This document shows, in pieces, positions 45,944 through 53,406 of a DNA stretch of 64,000 bases. Both the position numbers and the translations under genes were made by a program. Under the pieces are notes generated by a model. That model worked only from the letters and a program-made list of their open reading frames with translations. It made no database searches and was not told where the DNA came from. Source of the stretch: CBDIHP01 sp965279195 (lineage in GTDB: Bacteria > Planctomycetota > Planctomycetia > Isosphaerales > Isosphaeraceae); the NCBI GenBank assembly GCA_965279195.1, contig CBDIHP010000027.1, positions 1 through 64,000 of the forward strand, written 5' to 3'. The number at the start of each line of letters is the position of its first letter. Within the stretch, counting starts at the first letter, position 1.

Positions 45944-47398
45944 ATGGACATGCAATTCGACTCGCGATCGATCTCGAATCGTCGGCACTTCCTGGCGGCG
46001 CAGGGGATGAACCTCGGCACGCTCGCCCTCGCCTGGATGCTCCAGCGCGACGGCCACGCCCAGGCCGCCGACCCCCGCAAGCCGACGCTCGAACGACCGG
46101 TCTACGACCTCAAGCCCAAGGCCCCGCCGCAGCCCCCGCGCGCCCGGGCGATGATCCAGCTCTTCATGCAGGGCGGGCCGAGCCACGTCGACCTCTTCGA
46201 CCCCAAGCCGGAACTCACGCGCCGGCACATGAAGACGTTCACGGGCGACATCCAGTACGACAACGCCGGGCAGGCGTCGTCCAAGCTCTACGGCTCGCCC
46301 TGGAAGTTCGAGAAGGCCGGCCGGTCCGGCATCGAGCTTTCGGAACTCGTCCCCGGGCTGAAGTCGGTCGCCGACGACATCACGCTCGTCCGATCGATGA
46401 AGACCGGCGTGAACAACCATGGCCAGTCGATCTCGGCCCTGGGCACCGGCCGCATCACCCCGGGCCGACCCGTGCTCGGTTCGTGGCTGACCTACGCCCT
46501 CGGCTCCGAGTCCGACGAACTCCCCGCCTACTGCGTCCTCTCCGATCCCGGCGGCGTGCCCGTGCTGGGCGTCGACAACTGGTCGGCCGGCTGGCTGCCG
46601 GCGTTGTATCAAGGCACCGTCATCCGCCCGCGAGAGCCGAGGATCCCGAACCTCGATCCCCCGCCCAGCCTGCGCGGGAAGGTCCAGGAGCGGTACCTCG
46701 GATTCTTGCAGGAACTCAACCGCGAACACATGTCCGCGCGGGCGGGCGAATCCGACCTCTCGGCCCGCATCGCCTCCTACGAACTCGCCGCGCGGATGCA
46801 AACCGCCGCGCGCGAGGCCCTGGACATCGCGAAGGAGAGCGAGTCCACCCTGCAGCTCTATGGCATCACCGACCCCGAGAGCCGCGAGTTCGGGACGCGT
46901 TGCCTGATCGCCCGGCGCCTCATCGAGCGGGGCGTGAGATTTGTTCAGATCTGCACCGGAAACCAGGACTGGGACCACCACGGCGGCATCATCACGGCCC
47001 TGCCGAAGATGTGCAAGCGAGTGGATCGTCCATCGGCCGCGCTCGTCGCCGACCTCAAGCGTCGCGGCCTCCTGGACAGCACGGTGGTCGCCTGGGGCGG
47101 CGAGATGGGCCGCTTGCCGGTGATCCAGAACGAGGCCAACGTGGGCCGCGACCACAACACCCACGGGTTCTCGATGTGGTTCGCCGGCGGCGGCTTCAAG
47201 GGGGGCCACGTCCACGGCCGGACCGACGAACTCGGCCACAAGGCCGTCGAGGACGTCGTCAATCACAGCGATTACCACGCCACCCTGCTCTCCCTCTTCG
47301 GCCTCGATCACCAGGCCCTCGCCTTCACCCGGCCCAATGGCAACGGCTCGCTGGTGGACGGGCAGCCGGCGCGGATCGTGAAAGAACTGCTCGCGTGA
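45944..47398 (+). CDS. DUF1501 exported protein
   Basis: A 484-residue protein with an N-terminal export signal (SNRRHFLAAQGMNLGTLALA). The DUF1501 domain, related to the alkaline phosphatase/sulfatase superfamily, is visible from MIQLFMQGGPSHVDLFDPKP, RSMKTGVNNHGQSISALGTG, GNQDWDHHGGIITALPKMCK and VVAWGGEMGRLPVIQNEANV, then RDHNTHGFSMWFAGGG. It is encoded directly behind the DUF1549/DUF1553 gene, its usual partner. Start chosen at ATG 45944; the upstream in-frame extension overlaps the previous gene. Confidence 0.92.
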   Translation: MDMQFDSRSISNRRHFLAAQGMNLGTLALAWMLQRDGHAQAADPRKPTLERPVYDLKPKAPPQPPRARAMIQLFMQGGPSHVDLFDPKPELTRRHMKTFTGDIQYDNAGQASSKLYGSPWKFEKAGRSGIELSELVPGLKSVADDITLVRSMKTGVNNHGQSISALGTGRITPGRPVLGSWLTYALGSESDELPAYCVLSDPGGVPVLGVDNWSAGWLPALYQGTVIRPREPRIPNLDPPPSLRGKVQERYLGFLQELNREHMSARAGESDLSARIASYELAARMQTAAREALDIAKESESTLQLYGITDPESREFGTRCLIARRLIERGVRFVQICTGNQDWDHHGGIITALPKMCKRVDRPSAALVADLKRRGLLDSTVVAWGGEMGRLPVIQNEANVGRDHNTHGFSMWFAGGGFKGGHVHGRTDELGHKAVEDVVNHSDYHATLLSLFGLDHQALAFTRPNGNGSLVDGQPARIVKELLA

Positions 47399-47410
47399 CC
47401 AGATCTTCCA

Positions 47411-47484
47411 TTGAACCGCCGCCCAGCGCCTTCGCTCCTGACTCCGGTTTCAGGATCAGGCTCATCGGCGTCCTGACGGTTCAA
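47411..47484. repeat. Inverted repeat, TTGAACCG family
   Basis: TTGAACCG at 47411-47418 and CGGTTCAA at 47477-47484. The right arm GGCGTCCTGACGGTTCAA resembles the reverse complement of the left arm of 32979-33064. Confidence 0.6.
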
Positions 47485-47695
47485 TTCCCCGCCGTGAATT
47501 TGGCTGATCTGGGCAGATAAACTCGATCGCGGAAGCTCGGCTTGACAGGACTGGCCGAAGATTTAACATCCCGAGGAATTCCTCAAGTCCGGCGCGGGGA
47601 TGATGGCCTCCCCGCGTCCGCCGGCGCCTCATGGATCGAGGCGTGTTGAGGAGCGTCGTGCCGCGCGGCGAAGGTCGCGGGCGAGACTCGAAGGA

Positions 47696-47971
47696 ATGGA
47701 TTCCGTATTCGAGGGCCTCGAAAACATGCTCTTTTCCTATCTCGGACCCGAGACGACCCTGCCGCTCGCGTCGTTCCTCGCCGGAGCCGTCGGCTTCGTC
47801 CTGATGTTCTGGCGGCAGATGAAGCGGGTCGCCGTGGCGTGGCTGTGCAAGGTGTTGCCGGGCATGAAGAAGGATGCCCGCCCCGTCATCGCCAGGTCGA
47901 GCCGCCAGGCTGCGCCCAAGCCGCACTTCGGCCACGTCGCCGAGACGCCGGCGAACGCGGAGCAGGAATGA
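47696..47971 (+). CDS. Small single-span membrane protein
   Basis: A 91-residue protein with one membrane helix (LPLASFLAGAVGFVLMFW, about residues 22-40) followed by a basic cytoplasmic tail (RQMKRVAVAWLCKVLPGMKK). I chose ATG 47696; the open frame starts at 47600 but that part is Arg/Pro-rich and unlikely. A GAAGGA lies unusually close to this ATG, so the exact start is uncertain. It leads an apparent operon of alkaline-phosphatase-superfamily hydrolases. Function unknown. Confidence 0.68.
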   Translation: MDSVFEGLENMLFSYLGPETTLPLASFLAGAVGFVLMFWRQMKRVAVAWLCKVLPGMKKDARPVIARSSRQAAPKPHFGHVAETPANAEQE

Positions 47972-47980
47972 GCCACGGCT

Positions 47981-48040
47981 GATGGTTGAGGGGCGATGAT
48001 CGAATCCCTCGACGGTCGTCGCCCTTCCCCATGAACCATC
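47981..48040. repeat. Inverted repeat, GATGGTTGAGG type
   Basis: Left arm GATGGTTGAGGGGCGATGAT, right arm GTCGCCCTTCCCCATGAACC plus ATC. It lies in the 98-base gap before the phosphodiesterase genes; related half-sites appear at 8264-8290 and 32466-32483. Confidence 0.55.
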
Positions 48041-48069
48041 CACAATCCGTACGGACGAGGTAAGGGTTC

Positions 48070-49911
48070 GTGAACCGAGTGATCGTGATTGGCCTGGACG
48101 GGCTGGAGCCCAGCCTGGTCGAGCCACTCCTGAAGGCGGGGCGGCTGCCGAACCTGGCCGCTCTCGCCGAGCGCGGCGGGTTCGGCCGCGTGCGCACCAC
48201 CACGCCCGCCCAGACCCCGGTCGCCTGGTCCACGTTCGCCACCGGCGTGAATCCCGGCGGCCACGGGATCTTCGACTTCCTCCGGAGAAATCCGGCCAAC
48301 TACCAGCTCGATATCGCTCTCAATCGGTACGAGCGCAAGAATGCGTTCGTGCCGCCGAGGGCGGTGAACCTGCGGCGAGGGGTCCCCGTGTGGGACCTCC
48401 TGGCGGCGAAGTCGCTGGAATCGACCATCTTGCGCTGCCCTTGCACGTACCCTCCGGAGATGGGCCGGGGCCGGATGCTCTCGGGCATGGGCGTCCCCGA
48501 CGTCCGCGGCGGGTTCGGCACGCCCACGTTCTACACCACCCGCGCCGACGCCTCGCCCCAGGAGAGCGAACTCCTGGTGACGTTGGATCGGTCAGCGAAT
48601 TCTTCCTCATACAAGTCGCACCTGATCGGTCCCCGCAACCCCAAGGATGGCTCCGACCTCAAGTTGCCCCTGGAGGTGCGGGTCGGCGGCGAGTCGGCCA
48701 CGATCGCGATCGAGGGTTCGGGCCCGCTCGCCATCAGGCCCGGGGTGTGGAGCGACTGGTTGCCGGTGAAGTTCAAGACGGGCGCGTTCCAGTCGATGCG
48801 GGGGATCGTGCGGTTCTACCTCGTGAGCACCTCGCCCGAGTTCGAACTCTACGCCTCTCCGGTGAATTTCGACCCGGCCTCGTCGCCGTTCCCCATCAGC
48901 GCACCGCCCGAATTCGCCGAGGAGCTGGCCGGGGCGATCGGGCCGTTCGCGACCACAGGCATGGTCGAGGATCACGGCGGCCTGAACAACGATCGCTTCG
49001 ATGAGGATGCGTTCCTGGCCCAGTGCGACCACGCCTGGCGCGAGCGCGAGGCGATGATGGTCTACGAGCTGGAACGCTTCCAGTCGGGCCTCTTCTACTG
49101 CCTCTTCGACACGCCCGACCGCGTCCAGCACATGTTCTGGCGGTTCCGCGAGCCCGACCACCCCGCCCTGCTCGGCCGGCCGTTCGACCCGAAGCACGCG
49201 GCGGTGATCGAGGACCAGTACCGCCGCTGCGACGCCATCGTCGGCCATGCGCTCGAGTTCGCCGACGACGAGACGCTGGTGATCGCGCTGAGCGACCACG
49301 GCTTCGGCACGTTCCGGCGCGGGGTCGATCTGAACGCCTGGTTGCATCAGAATGGCTTGCTCGCGCTCAAGCCCGGCATCGAGCCCGGGCATGATGCGGG
49401 CGACCTGCTCCGCTCGATCGACTGGGGACGCACGAAGGCGTACGCGGTCGGCCTGGGCGGGATTTATCTGAACAGGAAAGGCCGCGAGCGAGAAGGGATC
49501 GTCTCGCTCGACGAGGCCGAGGGGCTCAAGTCGCAGATCGCCGGGGCCCTCGGCGGCCTGAGGGACGAGGCCCACGGCGTCACGGCCGTGCGCAAGGTCG
49601 TCACCCGCGAGGAGGCCTACTCGGGGCCATATGTCTCCGAGGCCCCCGACCTGATCGCCCTGCTCGAGAAGGGCTACCGGGCCGACTGGCTCTGCTCGAT
49701 GGGCGGGGTGGGCCGCGATGTCCTGCTGGATAACGTCAAGAAGTGGAGCGGCGATCACATCATCGATCCCGCACTCGTCCCGGGCGTGCTGTTCATGAAC
49801 CGGCCGTTCAAGGGGGAGGGAGCCGGTCTCGTGGACCTGGCCCCGACGATCCTCGACGCGCTCGGCGTGGACGCGAGCCCGACCATGGAAGGGAGGACGC
49901 TGCTCTCATGA
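48070..49911 (+). CDS. Type I phosphodiesterase / nucleotide pyrophosphatase-like hydrolase
   Basis: A 613-residue protein of the alkaline phosphatase superfamily. The start is GTG 48070. Metal and nucleophile motifs: VIGLDGLEPSLV (metal-binding D10), TTPAQTPVAWSTFATGVNPG (Thr-type nucleophile region), and late metal ligands in FDTPDRVQHMFW and LSDHGFGTF. No signal peptide is evident, so it should act in the cytoplasm or after unusual export. It overlaps the next gene by four bases (ATGA), and that gene encodes a sequence-related hydrolase, so the two may form a heteromer or act in sequence on a phosphodiester or sulfate ester. Substrate unknown. Confidence 0.85.
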   Translation: MNRVIVIGLDGLEPSLVEPLLKAGRLPNLAALAERGGFGRVRTTTPAQTPVAWSTFATGVNPGGHGIFDFLRRNPANYQLDIALNRYERKNAFVPPRAVNLRRGVPVWDLLAAKSLESTILRCPCTYPPEMGRGRMLSGMGVPDVRGGFGTPTFYTTRADASPQESELLVTLDRSANSSSYKSHLIGPRNPKDGSDLKLPLEVRVGGESATIAIEGSGPLAIRPGVWSDWLPVKFKTGAFQSMRGIVRFYLVSTSPEFELYASPVNFDPASSPFPISAPPEFAEELAGAIGPFATTGMVEDHGGLNNDRFDEDAFLAQCDHAWREREAMMVYELERFQSGLFYCLFDTPDRVQHMFWRFREPDHPALLGRPFDPKHAAVIEDQYRRCDAIVGHALEFADDETLVIALSDHGFGTFRRGVDLNAWLHQNGLLALKPGIEPGHDAGDLLRSIDWGRTKAYAVGLGGIYLNRKGREREGIVSLDEAEGLKSQIAGALGGLRDEAHGVTAVRKVVTREEAYSGPYVSEAPDLIALLEKGYRADWLCSMGGVGRDVLLDNVKKWSGDHIIDPALVPGVLFMNRPFKGEGAGLVDLAPTILDALGVDASPTMEGRTLLS

Positions 49912-51365
49912 AGATCCTCGTCATCGGACTCGACTGCGCGGCGCCCGAGCTGCTCTTCACCGACGAGAAGCTCACGAACATCCGCGCGCTCATGGATGCC
50001 GGCTGCCACGGCCGGCTGGAGAGCGTCAACCCGCCGATCACCGTGCCGGCGTGGATGTGCATGTCCACCAGCCGCGACCCCGGCTCGCTCGGGATCTACG
50101 GCTTCCGCAACCGCTCCGATCACTCGTACGACGGGCTCAAGATCGTCGATTCGCGGTCGATCCACGAGTTCGCCATCTGGGACCAGGTCGCCCGCGAGGG
50201 GGGCCGCTCGGTCCTCGTCGGCGTGCCGCCGGGGTTCCCCACCCGCAAGATCCACGGCGTGTCGGTGGGGTGCTTCCTCACCCCCGACACGGTCAAGAAT
50301 GATTATACGCACCCGATGAACGTGAAGGCGGACATCGCCAGACTGGTCGGGGAGTATCCGGTCGACGTCAAGGGCTTCCGCACCGACAACAAGGCATGGC
50401 TCCATGAGGAAATCCTCACGATGAGCCGCAAGCAGTTCAAGGTGGTGCGGCACCTGATGGCGAACACGGAGTGGTCGTACTTCCACTTCGTCGAGATCGG
50501 GCTCGACCGCATGCACCACGGGTTCTGGTCGCACCACGACCCCTTGCATGTCCAGCATGTGCCCAATTCACCCTATCAGCATGCGATCCGCGACTACTAC
50601 CGGCACCTCGACGACGAGATCGGGCAGATGCTCGAGCTCATCGACGACGAGACGGTCGTGCTCGTGGTCTCCGACCACGGCGCGCGGCGGCTCGACGGCG
50701 GCTTCTGCGTGAACGAGTGGCTGGTCCGCGAGGGCCTGCTGTCGCTCAACCAGTACCCCGACAAGGTCACGCCGTTCAGCAAGCTCGACGTCGACTGGTC
50801 GAAGACCAAGGTGTGGAGCGAGGGCGGCTACTACGCCCGCGTCTTCTTCAACGTCGAGGGCCGCGAGGCCAACGGGACGATCCCGAAGGCCGATTACGAG
50901 CGGTTCCGCGACGAGGTGAAGGCCATGCTGGAGGCCACCACCGACGAGCACGGCAAGCCGCTTGGCACGCTCGTGTTCAAGCCGGAAGAGATCTACAAGG
51001 AAGTGCGCAACGTCGCCCCGGACCTGATCGTCCACTTCGGCGCCCTGGCCTGGCGGTCGATCGGCGGCGTCGGCTACGGACGTTTGCACGTGCAGGAGAA
51101 TGACACGGGCCCGGACGACTGCAATCACGCGCAGTTCGGCTCGTTCCTGCTGGCGAGCCCGAACAACCCGCTCCGCGGCGAGATCGAGGGCGCCCGCCTG
51201 CTCGACATCGCGCCGACTCTCCTGGAACTCGCGGGGCACGACGTGCCGCCGAGCATGCAGGGGCGTTCGCTCGTCTCGGGCCTGGAACTGGTCGCCTCCG
51301 GCTACTCGGCCGACGACGAGTCCATCGTCCGCGACCGCCTCAGCGGCCTGGGCTACCTCGCCTGA
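49908..51365 (+). CDS. Second type I phosphodiesterase-like hydrolase
   Basis: A 485-residue relative of the preceding protein. Motifs: VIGLDCAAPELL (metal-binding D9), NPPITVPAWMCMSTSRDPGS (nucleophile region), FVEIGLDRMHHGFW and VSDHGARRLDGGFCVNEWL (metal ligands), and C-terminal LLDIAPTLLELAGHDVP, shared with sulfatases. Start by ATGA coupling with the upstream gene. Like its neighbour it lacks a signal peptide. Superfamily assignment is firm; the reaction is not known. Confidence 0.87.
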   Translation: MKILVIGLDCAAPELLFTDEKLTNIRALMDAGCHGRLESVNPPITVPAWMCMSTSRDPGSLGIYGFRNRSDHSYDGLKIVDSRSIHEFAIWDQVAREGGRSVLVGVPPGFPTRKIHGVSVGCFLTPDTVKNDYTHPMNVKADIARLVGEYPVDVKGFRTDNKAWLHEEILTMSRKQFKVVRHLMANTEWSYFHFVEIGLDRMHHGFWSHHDPLHVQHVPNSPYQHAIRDYYRHLDDEIGQMLELIDDETVVLVVSDHGARRLDGGFCVNEWLVREGLLSLNQYPDKVTPFSKLDVDWSKTKVWSEGGYYARVFFNVEGREANGTIPKADYERFRDEVKAMLEATTDEHGKPLGTLVFKPEEIYKEVRNVAPDLIVHFGALAWRSIGGVGYGRLHVQENDTGPDDCNHAQFGSFLLASPNNPLRGEIEGARLLDIAPTLLELAGHDVPPSMQGRSLVSGLELVASGYSADDESIVRDRLSGLGYLA

Positions 51366-51483
51366 GCAGGGTACGCCATTGCGGACCAATCTCCCGGGGT
51401 TAGGGATTGGCCCGCATGTTTTTCGATTCGTAACGTGTTTTCGGTGGAAGATGGTCCGCGAGAGCGGATCCTACGGGGGCGCC

Positions 51484-53400
51484 ATGCAACTGACTCGCCG
51501 ACCGCGGAAGCGACCGTCGCAGACGTACGTGGCCGACACGCCGGCGGCCGTCGCGCCCGTGTCGCCGCTGGCGGCGGGGGTGTGGATGGGGTTCCTCGTC
51601 GGGTATGTCGAGCTGGGGATCATCTTCGCCAAGATCGCGATGAATCACACGTCCACCGTCGCGGGGATGCGGCTCAACAGCCACTATCCCTGGATGACGC
51701 CGATGGGAGATGTGATGCTCTTCGGCGCGGTCGGCCTTGGGCTTGAGATCGCCAGTCGCGTGCGCAAACGGGCGATGCCGCGTCTGGAATCGGCGACCAT
51801 CTGGTCGCTGGCGATCTTCGCGGGGCTGCTCACGATCAGGGGCCTGCACGCGGCGGCGGCGGCGATGCTGGCCGCGGGCCTCGCGTCGAAGCTCGGCGCC
51901 CTCGTGGGCCGGAAGCCGCAGTGGACCCGGCCCCTGATCCGATGGACGCTGCCGGTGTTCGTCGTGCTGTGGGTCGGGCTCTTCGGCGTGCGGGTCTCGC
52001 AGTTGGCCCTGGAGGAGAAGAAGGCCCTGGCCGTGCCGCCGGCGGCGAAGGGCTCGCCGAACGTGCTGCTCCTGGTGCTCGACACCGTACGGGCCCGCAG
52101 CCTCAGCCTGCACGGGAATTCGCGGCCCACCACGCCGAACCTCGACGCCCTGGCGAAGAACGGCGTGTGGTTCGAACACGCCCGCTCGACCGCCCCCTGG
52201 ACATTGCCGTCGCATTCCAGTATGTTCACGGGACGCTGGCCGCACGAGCTGTTCAAGCGGGCCGAATTGCCGCTGGGGACCGAGTTCCCGACACTGGCCG
52301 AGTACCTCGGCCGGAACGGCTACGCCACCGGCGGGTTCGTCGCCAACACGTATTATTGCTCGTCCGGTTATGGGCTGGCCCGAGGGTTCGCGCATTACGA
52401 GGATTTCTATGAAGATCTCGACATAAATCCCGTCGAGGTCGTTCGCAACTGCGAGCTCGGCCGGCGACTGATGATGGTGCTTGGCGGCCACAACCCCGAC
52501 GACACCGCCAAGCATGCCGACATGATCAGCCGCGACGCGATGTCGTGGATCAGGAAGCACAAGGACCGGCCGTTCTTCGCGTTCCTGAACTACTTCGACG
52601 CCCACGTGCCGTATCTGGTGCCCGACGACCACCAGAGCCGGTTCGCCACGGTCGAGCTCAGCCCCGAGAAGCGGAAGCTGATGATCGCCTGGCAGAAGCT
52701 CGGCAACCATCCGCATCCGCCCGAGGATCGCGAGCTGGGCAGGACCTGCTATGAGGATTGCCTCTGCTACCTCGACGACGCGGTCGGCCGGCTCCTCGAC
52801 GACCTCCGGGCCGAAGGTCTGCTCGAGAACACCCTGCTCATCGTCACCTCGGACCACGGCGAGAACCACGGCGAGCACAGCCTCTACTGCCACGGCCAGG
52901 GTCTCTATCGCACGGAGACGCATGTCCCCCTGATCGTCTCGTGGCCGGGCAAGATCCCGGCGGCGGGCATGGTCGCGAATCCGGCCAGCCTCCGCGACCT
53001 TCCCGCGACGATCGTCGACCTCATCGGCCGGCGCCAGGGTTCCCCCTTCCCGGGGCTCACCCTGGCCCGCCACTGGACCGGCGTGCCGGCGAGGGCGGAC
53101 GTGGAGGATCCCAGCAACGGATTCGTTCTCTCCGAATTGATGCTCGACGAGGCGAAGCAACGGTCGGCGATCGCCCCCGTGTCGCGCGGGGCGATGCAGT
53201 CGCTGATCGACGAGGGCAAGGTCTACATCCGCAACGGCGACGGCGTCGAGGAGCTGTATGACCTGGCCAACGACCCCGAGGACGCGCATGACCTGGCGAA
53301 GGACCCCGCCTCGGCGGAGATCTTGGAGCGGTTCCGGGCCAAAGTCGGGGCCGCCCTTGCGGATCAAAAGATGAACACAAAAACACGTGGTCCGCAATAG
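51484..53400 (+). CDS. Membrane-anchored sulfatase-like hydrolase lacking the formylglycine cysteine
   Basis: A 638-residue protein. The first 190 residues contain about four hydrophobic helices (for example AAGVWMGFLVGYVELGIIF and WTLPVFVVLWVGLFGV). A sulfatase-type domain follows: NVLLLVLDTVRARSLSLHG (metal Asp), PWTLPSHSSMFTG at the nucleophile, FFAFLNYFDAHVPY, and TSDHGENHGEHSLYCHGQGL. Classical sulfatases have C/S-x-P-x-R converted to formylglycine; here the site reads TLPSH, which fits a Thr-using phosphatase or phosphotransferase such as LtaS-like enzymes. Start at ATG 51484; ATG 51451 is also in frame. The C-terminus runs into a GGTCCGC repeat-like sequence and ends 6 bases from a convergent gene. 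Confidence 0.86.
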   Translation: MQLTRRPRKRPSQTYVADTPAAVAPVSPLAAGVWMGFLVGYVELGIIFAKIAMNHTSTVAGMRLNSHYPWMTPMGDVMLFGAVGLGLEIASRVRKRAMPRLESATIWSLAIFAGLLTIRGLHAAAAAMLAAGLASKLGALVGRKPQWTRPLIRWTLPVFVVLWVGLFGVRVSQLALEEKKALAVPPAAKGSPNVLLLVLDTVRARSLSLHGNSRPTTPNLDALAKNGVWFEHARSTAPWTLPSHSSMFTGRWPHELFKRAELPLGTEFPTLAEYLGRNGYATGGFVANTYYCSSGYGLARGFAHYEDFYEDLDINPVEVVRNCELGRRLMMVLGGHNPDDTAKHADMISRDAMSWIRKHKDRPFFAFLNYFDAHVPYLVPDDHQSRFATVELSPEKRKLMIAWQKLGNHPHPPEDRELGRTCYEDCLCYLDDAVGRLLDDLRAEGLLENTLLIVTSDHGENHGEHSLYCHGQGLYRTETHVPLIVSWPGKIPAAGMVANPASLRDLPATIVDLIGRRQGSPFPGLTLARHWTGVPARADVEDPSNGFVLSELMLDEAKQRSAIAPVSRGAMQSLIDEGKVYIRNGDGVEELYDLANDPEDAHDLAKDPASAEILERFRAKVGAALADQKMNTKTRGPQ

Positions 53401-53406
53401 CGGGCC

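Noticed and set aside
51366..51483. A separate small gene or promoter between the second phosphodiesterase and the sulfatase-like gene
   Set aside because: It contains only short GGTCCGC/GCGGACC-type dyads similar to sequence at the end of the sulfatase-like gene; no convincing start or -10/-35 pair was seen.
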